48,817 nucleotides of DNA from an uncultured Clostridia bacterium (GTDB lineage Bacteria; Bacillota; Clostridia; TANB77; CAG-508), in the NCBI GenBank assembly GCA_949118805.1, contig CASAUJ010000008.1, positions 1 through 48,817 on the forward strand, read 5' to 3'. Below are positions 27,039-36,015 of the stretch, one piece after another. Both the position numbers and the translations under genes were made by a program. The notes under the pieces were generated by a model. That model did not search any database, was not told the DNA's origin, and saw only the letters and a program-made list of their open reading frames with translations. Positions within the stretch are counted from its first letter, which is position 1; each line of letters opens with the position of its first letter.

Positions 27039-27758
27039 TTAAAAAATTGGTTCTTTGGCAGGAGTTCCTGGTTTTCTTGGATATTGAAGAGAAGTTGTTT
27101 TTTCTTTGTTTAATAAAATAATGTTTCGTTTGATATCACTTTTTGGCAATTGAAAAGAATCTATTTTTTCTATTTTCCCTCCCAATACAGAAATTGCTTT
27201 TTTACTTTTTTCTACTTCTTCTTCGATTTCTGATCCTTTCATAGCAATTCCATATCCACCTACTTCTACAAGTGGTAATAGATATTCTGCTAAGGTTGCT
27301 AAATTAGCAACTGCTCGAGAAGTTGCATAAGAAAAAGATTCTCGATATTTTTTATTTTTCCCAAATTCTTCTACACGAGAATGAATCGTATGAATTTTTG
27401 TTAATGTTAATCTTCTTATCACTTCTTCTAAAAAAAGAATTCTTTTTTTTAGAGAGTCTAATAAAAGTATTTCTAAATCTGGACGAATTATTTTTAAAGG
27501 AATTCCTGGAAAACCTGCTCCTGTACCAACATCTACTAACTTTGCATTATTTTTAAGATATTTAGCAATGGTAAATGAATCGATGAAATGTTTTAAGATG
27601 ATTTCTTCCTTTTTTGTGATTGCTGTCAAATTTATTTTTTCATTCCACTCTAATAATAATATCATATATTGATATAATTGTTTCAATTGTTCCTCTTCCA
27701 ACTGAATTCCTATTTCATTAGCATATAGTTTCATTTTCTGTTCAAATTCTTTTTCCAT
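27039..27758 (-). CDS. rsmG: 16S rRNA (guanine-N7)-methyltransferase RsmG
   Basis: This is a 239-aa protein. The Rossmann methyltransferase core has the SAM motif LVDVGTGAGFPGIPLKI (about 75-91), then LLLDSLKKRILFLEE and SRAVANLATLAEYLLPL. It methylates N7 of G527 in 16S rRNA. AGGAG precedes the ATG. It lies 20 bases downstream of mnmG in the usual gidA-gidB order. No in-frame CGG. Confidence 0.95.
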   Translation of the reverse strand: MEKEFEQKMKLYANEIGIQLEEEQLKQLYQYMILLLEWNEKINLTAITKKEEIILKHFIDSFTIAKYLKNNAKLVDVGTGAGFPGIPLKIIRPDLEILLLDSLKKRILFLEEVIRRLTLTKIHTIHSRVEEFGKNKKYRESFSYATSRAVANLATLAEYLLPLVEVGGYGIAMKGSEIEEEVEKSKKAISVLGGKIEKIDSFQLPKSDIKRNIILLNKEKTTSLQYPRKPGTPAKEPIF

Positions 27759-27778
27759 TTTATGCTCCTTTTCTTTAA

Positions 27779-29660
27779 TTATTTATGTTTCTGATTCATT
27801 TGCTGTAAATAAACTAGCAAGACTGCTATATCTGCTGGTGAAACACCAGAAATTCTAGAAGCTTGTCCAATTGAATGTGGTCTGAATCGATTCAGTTTTT
27901 GTCTTCCTTCTAAACTGATTCCTTTTACTTTTTCATAATCTATTTCTTCTGGTAAAATTTTAGTTTCTAATTTTTTAAATTTTTCGACTTGTGCTTCTTG
28001 CATTTTGATATATCCCTCATATTTCATTTGAATTTCTACTTCTTGCTTTTCTTGTTGGCTTAAGGTTGGACGATTGGTATCAATATCAGCTAATTTTTCA
28101 TAGGTTAATTCAGTTCTCTTAATTAGTTCTGACATCTTTGTTCCTGTTGATAATTCAGAGGTTCCATACTTTTTTAAGAATTGATTTACAGACTCATTTG
28201 GTTTTACAATGGTTTCTTTTAATCTTTTTATTTCTTTTTCAATTGCTTCTTTTTTCTTTTCAAATCTTTGAAATCTTTCTTTTGCTATTAATCCTATTTC
28301 ATATCCTATTTTTGTTAATCTTAAATCAGCATTATCTTGTCTTAATAAAAGTCTATATTCTGCTCTTGAAGTCATCATTCGATAAGGCTCATTGGTTCCT
28401 TTGGTAACAATATCATCAATTAATACTCCTATATATCCTTGTGTTCTGTCAATGATGAGTGGTTCTTTTCCTTTTATTTTTTGAACCGCATTAATTCCTG
28501 CCATTAGTCCTTGTGCAGCAGCTTCTTCATAACCAGATGTTCCATTGATTTGTCCTGCCATAAATAAACCTTCTATTCCTTTATATTCTAAAGAAAGTTT
28601 AAGATTTGATGGATCAATACAATCATATTCAATCGCATAAGCAGGTCTTGTAAATTCTGCTTTTTCTAATCCAGGAATCGTATGATATAAAGCAATTTGT
28701 ACATCTTCTGGTAAAGAAGAACTCATTCCTTGAATATACATCTCTTCTGTATCCATACCAACTGGTTCTACAAATGCTTGATGCCTTGGTTTATCACTAA
28801 AACGTACTACTTTATCTTCTATGGAAGGACAATATCTTGGTCCTGTTCCTTCTATCATACCTGCATACAAAGGAGAACGATGTAGATTTTCTCGAATAAT
28901 ATCATGTGTTTTTTCATTTGTATAAGTCAGATAGCAATCTACTTGTTCAAAATTTTTAGGATCATTTTCAAAAGAAAATGCTTCCATTCCTTGATCTCCT
29001 TTTTGAATTTCCATTTTACTAAAGTCTATGCTTCTTCGATTAATTCTAGCTGGTGTTCCTGTTTTAAAACGTACTAATTCAATTCCTAGATTTTTTAAAC
29101 ATTCTGATAATTGATTCGCTGCTGCTACTCCATCTGGTCCACTTTCCTTTGAGAAGTCTCCAATAAAAATTTTTCCTTTCAAATATGTTCCTGTTGCTAA
29201 AATCACTGTTTTTACTTCATAGATTGCTCCCACATCAGTTTCAATTGCCGTGACTTTTCCATTTTCTGTTTTAATTGCAACAATTTCTCCTTGCTTCACT
29301 TCCAAATTTTCTTGTTTTTCTAAGGTATGTTTCATTTCTGCTTGGTATTTTTTTCGGTCAGCTTGTGCTCTTAAAGAGTGCACAGCTGGTCCTTTTGAAG
29401 TATTTAACATTTTTATTTGGATCATCGTTTTGTCAATATTTTTTCCCATTTCTCCTCCAAGAGCATCTATCTCTCTTACTAAATGTCCTTTTGAACTCCC
29501 TCCGAATATGTGGATTACATGGCATATTGGCAATTGCTTCTAAACTAATAGAAAAAATTAATGTTCTCATTCCTAATCTAGCTGTTGCTAATGCTGCTTC
29601 ACATCCTGCATGTCCAGCTCCAACTACTGCTACATCATATTTTCCAGCAAAATAACTCAT
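27779..29660 (-). CDS. mnmG: tRNA U34 carboxymethylaminomethyl enzyme MnmG, read through a +1 shift at CGG
   Basis: The full product is 626 aa, the normal MnmG length, if the C at 29504 is skipped. Codons 1-52 give the FAD-binding start (DVAVVGAGHAGCEAALATARLG) up to NMPCNPHI; the frame then meets CGG. Skipping C gives GGA GGG AGT TCA AAA GGA CAT, the invariant G-G-S-S-K-G-H-L that continues to VREIDALGGEMGK. Later blocks (LKTGTPARI, PRYCPSIEDKVVRF, QGLMAGINA) are intact. MnmG, with MnmE, installs the cmnm5 group on wobble uridine of several tRNAs. Without the shift only about 75 residues are made. The rest of the frame shows no decay, which argues against a pseudogene. Neighbours are mnmE upstream and rsmG downstream. 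Confidence 0.93.
29502..29504 (-). other. +1 frameshift site at CGG in mnmG
   Basis: In frame: ATT CGG AGG. Required: ATT (C) GGA GGG AGT. The glycine restored is the first of the conserved GGxxKGH motif. Confidence 0.85.
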
Positions 29661-30051
29661 GGCATTTTTTCTTCCTTTCTATTTTCTTTTTCTTGTTCCA
29701 CCTTCTTTTTTCATTCCTTGTGAAACAAGAATGATTGTTTTTTCACTTTATATATTCTTTTTTTACTTACTTGTTCTTTGTTTTGTTTTTTTCATTCTTT
29801 TGTTTTTGTATATTTTTTCACACATCTATCTTATTTTGTTTTATAGAATTAATTTTACTTTTTAGTTTTTGTTGTTATGTACCCTGTTTCTTTTTTTACT
29901 TTTCTATGTTTTTTCTTTTTCCTTACTCTTTTTATGTTCTTTCTATTTCTCTCGAAATTGCCCTTATTTCTTTTTTCTGTTTCATATGACAAGTTATATT
30001 GTTTTTTCTTCAAAATGTCTTATTTTTTATTTTAAAATGTTTTTCTGGTTG
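29661..30051. other. Gene-less T-rich spacer between mnmE and mnmG
   Basis: 391 bases, strongly T-rich on the plus strand. It contains a weak hairpin (CATTCCTTG-TGAAA-CAAGAATG, 29712-29733) but no supported gene. Open frames on the plus strand here are low-complexity Phe/Leu/Ser strings and are not believed. It may carry an unrecognised mnmG promoter. Confidence 0.6.
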
Positions 30052-31414
30052 TTACTTTCCTAAACAAAACTTAGCAAAAATTTCATTAATAATATCTTCA
30101 CTGACTGTCTCCCCTGTTATTTTTCCTAACTCTTCTAAAATTTCTTTTATTGGAATTGCAATTATATCAGAAGGAACTTTTTCTTCTATTACCATTTTTG
30201 TCTTTTTTACTTTTTCTATTGCTTTTTCTATTAAATTTTTATGTCTTACATTTGTGATGATAATTTCGTTGTCTAAATAAATCTCATTTAGTTGAAATAA
30301 TTCTGTTATTTTTTCATATAATGCTTCTATTCCTATTTCTTTTAAAACTGATACTTTTAAGATATGTTTGCTTGCTTGTAACAAACGTGGATCTTCTTTT
30401 TTTAAAATAGGATTTAAATCTGTTTTATTTAGTAAAATAATTGCTTTTTTATTCTGTATTAGACTTAAAATTTCCAGATCCTCTTGACTTAATTCTTTGG
30501 TACTATCCAAAATAGCTATTACCAAATCAGCTTTTTCTGCTATTTCCCTAGCTTTTGCAATTCCTATTTTTTCTACTTCATCTTTGGCTTGTCTAATTCC
30601 TGCTGTATCAATTAATTTTAATGGAATGCCATTTATTGTGACAAATTCTTCAATCGTATCTCGTGTGGTTCCTTCATATTCTGTAACAATTGCTCTTTCT
30701 TCTTTTAAAATAGTATTTAAAAGAGAAGATTTCCCAGCATTTGGTTTCCCAATAATTGCTGTCCTTATTCCTTCTTTTATTATTTTTCCATTTTCAAAAC
30801 TATCTTTTAATTTTTCTAATTTTTCTTCTACTATTTCTAGCATGTTTTTTATTTGTTGTTCTGTTACTTCCTCAACATCATATTCTGGATAATCAATAGC
30901 TACTTCAAGATTTACCATAATGTCTAATATATCTTGTTTGATTTCTTTTATTTTTTTCGATAATTTTCCTTCTAATTGTTGTATTCCTGTTTTTGCTTCT
31001 CTTTCTGATTTAGCATGGATCACATCAATAACTGACTCTGCTTGTAACAAATCTATCCTTCCATTTAGAAAAGCTCTTTTAGTAAATTCTCCTGGTTCTG
31101 CCAATTCAGCTCCGTTTTTCAAGCAAATCTCAAGGATTTTTTGACAAATAATAGTTCCTCCATGCGAATTAATTTCACACATATCTTCTGTTGTATAACT
31201 TTTAGGTGCCTTAAAATAAGAAACTAAAACTTCATCTATGACTTCTTCTTGTTCCAAAATAAATCCATATTTAATGGTATATCCTTTTATTTCTTTTCTA
31301 TTTTTTGGTTGAAAAATTTTTTCCAAAATAGAGAAAGTATTTTCTCCACTCATTCGTATGATTCCAATCCCACCTATTCCGTGGTGCCGTAGATATTGAC
31401 GCAATAGTACTCAT
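30052..31414 (-). CDS. mnmE: tRNA modification GTPase MnmE, read through a +1 shift at CGG
   Basis: The full product is 453 aa if the C at 31381 is skipped. The ATG at 31414 follows AGGAGG and gives MSTIASISTAP; then comes CGG. Skipping C gives GGA ATA GGT GGG ATT GGA, so the protein reads A-P-G-I-G-G-I-G-I-I-R-M-S-G, the invariant MnmE N-terminus. The tetrahydrofolate-binding domain (1-120), the helical region, the G domain (GKPNAGKSSLLN about 225, TTRD, DTAGIR, NKTD) and the C-terminal FCLGK motif are all intact. MnmE and MnmG form a complex acting on tRNA wobble uridines. An alternative start after the site (at 31404 in the other frame) has no RBS and would lose the conserved start. Confidence 0.94.
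31379..31381 (-). other. +1 frameshift site at CGG in mnmE
   Basis: In frame: CCA CGG AAT. Required: CCA (C) GGA ATA GGT. It is codon 12 of the gene, and the glycine restored belongs to the invariant PGxGGIGI motif. Confidence 0.9.
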
Positions 31415-31513
31415 GATTTCCTCCTCGTATCAAATAAAAAAAGAAGCAAAGTAAGATTACAAAATTTTTGTGTTTTGTAAAATCCGACCTTTGACCTCTG
31501 ATTTTATCTTATT

Positions 31514-32206
31514 TTATTTATTTTTTAATGATATAATTATTCTCCTATATGGTTCTTCCCCTACACTTGTTGTTTCAATTTTAGAATTTTGTTGTAATTT
31601 GCTATGAATAATTTTTCTTTCATATGCTTGCATTGGTTCTAACTTAATTGGAGTTCTAGTTCTGATCACGGTTTTTGCTACTTTTTCTGCTAAATCTTCT
31701 AATGTTTTTTCCCTTTTCTTTTTATATCCCTCAATATCTAAAATGACTCTTACTTTATTTTCTATTCCTTTTCCTGCAATGGATGATAGGATTGTCTGTA
31801 AAGCATATAAGGTTTCTCCTCGATATCCAATTAAATACCCCAATTTTTTGCTATTTATGTTTACTTTTAAAGAACTCTTCGTTGTTTCAATCTCATAGTC
31901 GGTTCCTTCTGGCAGTTGTTTTATAAAGTCTTTTAAAAAATTTTCTATATTTTCTTTTGCCTTTTCTTGTTCTTCTTGATTTAATTCAATTTCTGTTTTT
32001 GGGTTTAATTCCATAGTTCTATTTTCTTTTACTGTCATCTCTACTTTTACAACTCTTGGTGCCAAAATACTGAAAAAGCTTCTTTTGTCTTCATTTTCTA
32101 AAATTTTTATTTCCACTCGATCTTTTGTTACATTTAATTGTTTTAATCCATTTTCAATGGCTTCATTGGTGGTTTTTCCTTCTGCTACGATTGTTGTTTT
32201 TTCCAT
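31514..32206 (-). CDS. jag: RNA-binding protein Jag/KhpB
   Basis: This is a 230-aa protein. A Jag N-terminal domain (about 1-52, EGKTTNEAIENGLKQL), an acidic linker, a KH domain (about 100-170, GYLIGYRGETLYALQTILS) and an R3H domain (about 175-228, RTPIKLEPMQAYERKIIHS) are in the usual order. KhpB proteins bind RNA and act with KhpA in cell-wall growth and division in other Firmicutes. It starts 3 bases after yidC and its ribosome site lies inside the yidC end, so translation is coupled. A weak hairpin (TTACAAAA/TTTTGTAA) follows before mnmE. Confidence 0.93.
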   Translation of the reverse strand: MEKTTIVAEGKTTNEAIENGLKQLNVTKDRVEIKILENEDKRSFFSILAPRVVKVEMTVKENRTMELNPKTEIELNQEEQEKAKENIENFLKDFIKQLPEGTDYEIETTKSSLKVNINSKKLGYLIGYRGETLYALQTILSSIAGKGIENKVRVILDIEGYKKKREKTLEDLAEKVAKTVIRTRTPIKLEPMQAYERKIIHSKLQQNSKIETTSVGEEPYRRIIISLKNK

Positions 32207-32209
32207 CTT

Positions 32210-33109
32210 TTACTCCTCCCCATCTTCTTGCTTAATCATTTTATCTAATACCACTCTTTCTATAATCATCAAAATGTTACTAATTAGCCAATACAGAGCT
32301 AATCCTAATGGTGCTACAAAAGCAATAGATATTGACATAATTGGCATCATCCATGACATCATTTTATTGGTTTGCATCACAGCATCCATTTCATTTTCTT
32401 CTGCTTTCTCAATTTCTTTTCCAGTTTCTTCATCTATTATTACTTCTTTCTTCTTCTGGTTTTGTCTTTGTTGCATAGCTGTTGTCATTCTGATTGATAT
32501 AAAAGAAGATATGATATATAAAATTGGAATAATATAAACGGTATAATCAGCCATATTTTGTTGTGGTATTTTACTTAAGTCTAACCCCAAAAATTTCATT
32601 TGAAGATTTAGTTTTTCAACATTTGCTCCCTCTGGATTTTTTTCTTTTAAAAATTCGTATTCTCGTATTAAATCAATTTCTGGATAAGCTTTGCTAACTT
32701 CTTTTCCCTCTTCTTGTAATTGTGTTACATATTGATTGATTTCCTCTGTTGGTATTTTTTCCATATAAGTAAGTGGATTTCTAACTAAATAAAAAATAGA
32801 AAGTAGTAATAAAAATTGTATGATCGCTGTTAGACAACCACTAAATGGGCTCATCTTTTCATTTTTGTATAAACTCATTATTTCTTGGTTCATTTTCTCA
32901 GGATCATTTTTATATTTAAATTGAATGATTTTCATTTTTTCTTGTAATTTTGCACTCTTTTTCATTGTTTTTTGTTGTTTTATGGATAATGGAATTAAAA
33001 TTACTTTTATAATAATTGTGAATAAAATAATAGCCATTCCATAATTATTAACTATATTGTATAAGAATGATAATACATAACCAAATATGCTTGCGAAAAA
33101 TTCAAACAT
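32210..33109 (-). CDS. yidC: Membrane protein insertase YidC
   Basis: This is a 299-aa protein of the Oxa1/YidC family with five membrane segments: about 5-25 and 25-42, 92-110, 180-200 and two at the C-terminus. It has the helical hairpin KKSAKLQEKMKIIQFKYKNDPEKMNQEIMSLY and the motif PFSGCLTAIIQFLLL. No lipobox is present. The groove position that is Arg in many YidC proteins is Lys here (IIIKVILIPL). An insert of about 65 residues separates segments 3 and 4. It inserts membrane proteins with or without Sec. It stands in the canonical rpmH-rnpA-yidD-yidC-jag order. Confidence 0.93.
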   Translation of the reverse strand: MFEFFASIFGYVLSFLYNIVNNYGMAIILFTIIIKVILIPLSIKQQKTMKKSAKLQEKMKIIQFKYKNDPEKMNQEIMSLYKNEKMSPFSGCLTAIIQFLLLLSIFYLVRNPLTYMEKIPTEEINQYVTQLQEEGKEVSKAYPEIDLIREYEFLKEKNPEGANVEKLNLQMKFLGLDLSKIPQQNMADYTVYIIPILYIISSFISIRMTTAMQQRQNQKKKEVIIDEETGKEIEKAEENEMDAVMQTNKMMSWMMPIMSISIAFVAPLGLALYWLISNILMIIERVVLDKMIKQEDGEE

Positions 33110-33128
33110 GAATGTCTTCCTCCTTAAT

Positions 33129-33347
33129 TCATTTTAAAGGATCATACCCACCTTTTGAAAAAGGATTACATCTTAGAATTCTATAAATTCCTTTTCGACT
33201 CCCCTTCCATACTCCATATTTTAGAATGGCTTGCTTGGTATATTCTGAACAAGTTGGATAGTATTTACAATGAATATTTTTCCTTTTAAAAATAATTGAT
33301 ATATGTTTTTGATATGCCTCGATTAATTTTATTAGTAACTTTTTCAT
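33129..33347 (-). CDS. yidD: Membrane protein insertion efficiency factor YidD
   Basis: This is a 72-aa protein with the family core CKYYPTCSEYTKQAI followed by GSRKGIYRILRCNPFSKGG. It is a small peripheral membrane protein that assists YidC-dependent insertion. The start has GGGAG 4-5 bases upstream. It lies 8 bases after rnpA and 19 before yidC. Confidence 0.95.
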   Translation of the reverse strand: MKKLLIKLIEAYQKHISIIFKRKNIHCKYYPTCSEYTKQAILKYGVWKGSRKGIYRILRCNPFSKGGYDPLK

Positions 33348-33355
33348 CTTACTCC

Positions 33356-33703
33356 CTACTGATTCATTAGATTTGCCTTTTCAAAAATGTTTTGCATATC
33401 TTTTTTTATATTTTGATAACATGCTTCTTTGCTATCCTTCTTTTTTTTCCACAAGAAAACCATTTGATAACCGGTTTTTATTTCCTCTTCATATTCTTTA
33501 TAAGCTTCTCTAAAAAGTCTCTTTATATAGTTTCTCTTGACTGCCTTTGCTGTTTTTACACTAACCGCTATTCCTAAAAAGTTAACATATTCTTGTCTGT
33601 TCTTCTTTATAAATGCTTCTATCCACTTTCCAGAGTAATAATTCCCCTTTGTCAAAACATTTCTAAATTCATAATTTTTTTTCATCATTTTTGTTTTTTT
33701 CAT
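33356..33703 (-). CDS. rnpA: Ribonuclease P protein component
   Basis: This is a 115-aa basic protein with the RNase P signature RNYIKRLFREAY (about 53-64) and the FLGIAVSVKTAKAVKRN strand and helix. It supports the RNA subunit in removing 5' leaders from pre-tRNAs. AGGAAAAG lies upstream. A terminator-like hairpin separates it from rpmH, so its level may be set by partial read-through. Confidence 0.94.
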   Translation of the reverse strand: MKKTKMMKKNYEFRNVLTKGNYYSGKWIEAFIKKNRQEYVNFLGIAVSVKTAKAVKRNYIKRLFREAYKEYEEEIKTGYQMVFLWKKKKDSKEACYQNIKKDMQNIFEKANLMNQ

Positions 33704-33725
33704 GATTCTTTTCCTAATCTATGCT

Positions 33726-33751
33726 AAAAGGCACGCAAATTGCGGCCTTTT
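33726..33751. terminator. Terminator or attenuator between rpmH and rnpA
   Basis: AAAAGGC and GCCTTTT flank an inner GCG/CGC step with one bulged base and an AATTT-type loop. It lies 11 bases after the rpmH stop and may lower rnpA relative to rpmH. Confidence 0.65.
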
Positions 33752-33762
33752 TTGCAACAATT

Positions 33763-33897
33763 TTAAGCAGTTAATTTCTTTCTCCCTTTTGCTCTTCTAG
33801 CTTTTAATATATTTCTTCCTGCTCTTGTTTTCATTCTTTTCATGAATCCATGTTCCTTCTTTTCTTGTCTATTTTTTGGTTGATATGTTCTTTTCAT
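33763..33897 (-). CDS. rpmH: 50S ribosomal protein L34
   Basis: This 44-aa protein begins MKRTYQPKNRQEKKEHGF and ends ARRAKGRKKLTA, the full and conserved L34 sequence. RBS AGGAGGTG lies upstream. It is the first gene of the leftward operon, read from the promoter at 33975-34004. Confidence 0.97.
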   Translation of the reverse strand: MKRTYQPKNRQEKKEHGFMKRMKTRAGRNILKARRAKGRKKLTA

Positions 33898-33974
33898 TTC
33901 CCTACACCTCCTATTGATTTTTTATTAAATTCCAAGTTTCTTGGAAATTATTTTTTTGATTAACAAGTATATCG

Positions 33975-34004
33975 ATTATACCGCAAATCATTAGAAAAAG
34001 TCAA
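33975..34004 (-). promoter_or_regulatory. Promoter of the rpmH operon
   Basis: On the minus strand TTGACT (34004-33999), 18 bases, TATAAT (33980-33975). The leader has a small hairpin at 33928-33949 (CCAAG-TTT-CTTGG). Confidence 0.75.
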
Positions 34005-34102
34005 GTGATTTTTAGTGATTTCATAAAAAAACTTTGACATATAAAGCTTTTTCTTTTTTTGTTTTATGTAACTTTTTGAAATTTTTGACAAATTCTGAAC
34101 TT

Positions 34103-34313
34103 TTTTCCACAGTTTTTTCCTCTTTTATCCACATAAAAAAATTTTTTTCCACAATCTTATTGACTTATTGTGTATAAATCTGTTATGATTGGGGAGTAAA
34201 AAATTATAAGAGATATTTACTGAAAATACTTGAATTTATGTTCGTATGATTTCTCTTTCTTTTTACGAAATCAAATCCAAGTTATCAACACCTGTGGATA
34301 ACTTTGTGGATAA
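34103..34313. other. oriC, upstream part: DnaA boxes between rpmH and dnaA
   Basis: The DnaA boxes seen are TTTTCCACA (34103-34111), TTATCCACA (34125-34133), TTTTCCACA (34145-34153), TTATCAACA (34282-34290), TGTGGATAA (34293-34301) and TGTGGATAA (34305-34313). The last three lie just upstream of dnaA. Boxes overlap the likely dnaA promoter, so DnaA probably regulates itself. Confidence 0.9.
34160..34189 (+). promoter_or_regulatory. Probable dnaA promoter
   Basis: TTGACT (34160-34165), 18 bases, TATGAT (34184-34189). It lies directly after a DnaA box, in an untranslated region of about 140 bases. Confidence 0.6.
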
Positions 34314-34339
34314 TTTTGTTTGCAAGGGAATGATTTTAA

Positions 34340-35698
34340 TTGAGTTTTGATAAAAAAGAATTGATGGAAAAAATAAAAAATGAATTAAGACCTGAATTAA
34401 CTCAAATTTCTTTTGATACTTGGATTAATCCATTAAATATTAGAAGCATTGATGGAAATCATATTGTTTTTACAACGGTTTCTGAATTTCAGAGAGATTT
34501 TGTAGAAAACAAATACAAACCATTACTTTTAAATACTTTAAAATTTATTACAAATCGTGATTGGGAATATACCGTAATTGATCTTGAAAAAGAAGCAAAA
34601 GAAAAAATTGAAGGAACAGCGGAAGAAAATGAGTTAGAAACTTCTTCTCCTGAAATAAAAGTAACTAATTCTAGTTTAAACTCTAAATATACATTTGAAA
34701 CTTTTGTAGTAGGAGATAACAATAAATTTGCACATGCCGCAGCTTTAGCCGTAGGAAATGAACCTGGTGAATCTTACAATCCCTTGTTTTTATATGGTGG
34801 TGTAGGGCTAGGAAAAACACACTTAATGCATGCAATTGGAAATCGAATTTTAGAAAACAATAAAAATTCTAATATTTTGTATGTTACTTCTGAAAAATTT
34901 ACCAATCAATTAATCAATGCAATAAAAGATAATAAAAATGAAGTTTTTCGAAAAAAATATCGAACAATTGATGTTTTATTGATTGATGATATTCAATTTA
35001 TTGCTGGAAAAGAAAGAATTCAAGAAGAATTTTTCCACACTTTTAATACTTTATATGAAGGAAGAAAACAAATTATTATTTCAAGTGATAAACCACCAAG
35101 AGATATTCCTTTTTTAGAAGATCGATTGAAATCTAGGTTTGAATGGGGGCTTCTTGCCGATATTTCTTGCCCAGATTATGAAACTCGTTTTGCTATTTTA
35201 AGAAAGAAAGCCCAAGAAGAAAGTGTTGTGATTGATGACTATATTCTTTCCAATATAGCCAACAAAATAGACTCTAATATAAGGGAATTAGAAGGGGTTT
35301 TTAATAAAGTGGTAGCCCGTGCTTCCTTAACCCATAGTCCGATTACGATTGAATTAGCGGAAAAAATTATTAATGAATTTAAATACGAAAGTGAAAAAGT
35401 AATTTCTTGTGACTTCATTAAAGAAACGGTTGCCAAATATTTTAGTATTAATAAAGATGATCTATCTGGTAATAAACGTTCGAATGATATAGCTTTTCCA
35501 AGACAAATTGCTATGTATCTATGTCGAGAAATTGCCAATATGTCTTATCCTCAAATAGGAACTGATTTTGGAGGAAGGGATCATTCAACCGTTATGCATG
35601 GTTGTAAAAAGATAGAAAAAGAGATGAAGGAAAAGAACAATACCAAATTAATTGTGGATAGTGTGAAAAACATTATTATAGATGGCAAACAAGCTTAG
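34340..35698 (+). CDS. dnaA: Replication initiator DnaA
   Basis: This is a 452-aa protein. Domain I (about 1-80), a linker, the AAA+ domain III (about 115-330; FLYGGVGLGKTHLMHAIG Walker A, VLLIDDIQFIAG Walker B) and domain IV (about 360-450) with the DnaA-box helix-turn-helix FGGRDHSTVMHGCKKIE. The start is TTG at 34340, since the nearby ATG at 34330 runs into a stop codon after a few codons; AGGGA lies about 11 bases upstream. Neither this gene nor its neighbours contains an in-frame CGG. Confidence 0.97.
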   Translation: MSFDKKELMEKIKNELRPELTQISFDTWINPLNIRSIDGNHIVFTTVSEFQRDFVENKYKPLLLNTLKFITNRDWEYTVIDLEKEAKEKIEGTAEENELETSSPEIKVTNSSLNSKYTFETFVVGDNNKFAHAAALAVGNEPGESYNPLFLYGGVGLGKTHLMHAIGNRILENNKNSNILYVTSEKFTNQLINAIKDNKNEVFRKKYRTIDVLLIDDIQFIAGKERIQEEFFHTFNTLYEGRKQIIISSDKPPRDIPFLEDRLKSRFEWGLLADISCPDYETRFAILRKKAQEESVVIDDYILSNIANKIDSNIRELEGVFNKVVARASLTHSPITIELAEKIINEFKYESEKVISCDFIKETVAKYFSINKDDLSGNKRSNDIAFPRQIAMYLCREIANMSYPQIGTDFGGRDHSTVMHGCKKIEKEMKEKNNTKLIVDSVKNIIIDGKQA

Positions 35699-35794
35699 GG
35701 AAAATACATTTCAGACTTTTTTAAAATTTGTGTTTGTTAAATAATTGTTTGTGGTAAGAATAGTTAATCTGTTCTTACGGAACAGCTGTATTGG

Positions 35795-36000
35795 ATATCC
35801 ACATCTATCTGTTAATAAGGTGTTAATAAACTGTGTATATCTTAGTTTTAAACATTTCATGGGAAAAGATGTGGATAACTAGAAGAGTTTTCCACTAAGT
35901 TATAAACATCATTTTTTTTAGGGATTGTAACTATCAACATGATTTTCCACACTTTCCACAGTACCTAATACTAATACTACTAATAATATTATATTAATAA
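35795..36000. other. oriC, downstream part: DnaA boxes, DnaA-trio-like repeats and unwinding element
   Basis: Boxes are TGTGGATAA (35870-35878), TTTTCCACA (35943-35951) and near-matches at 35795-35803 and 35952-35960. They are followed at once by CTAATACTAATACTACTAAT (35965-35984), a run of CTA/ATA trinucleotides like the DnaA-trios of Bacillus subtilis, and an all-AT stretch up to dnaN. This is probably where the strands open. It also contains a small hairpin at 35754-35778 just upstream. Confidence 0.8.
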
Positions 36001-36015
36001 AAAGGAGGAAGCAAA

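Noticed and set aside
29712..29733. parS site near GTGAAACA
   Set aside because: Only half of the 16-bp parS palindrome matches.
31434..31510. Riboswitch or structured RNA between jag and mnmE
   Set aside because: Only a weak AT hairpin and a short direct repeat are visible; nothing matches a known class.
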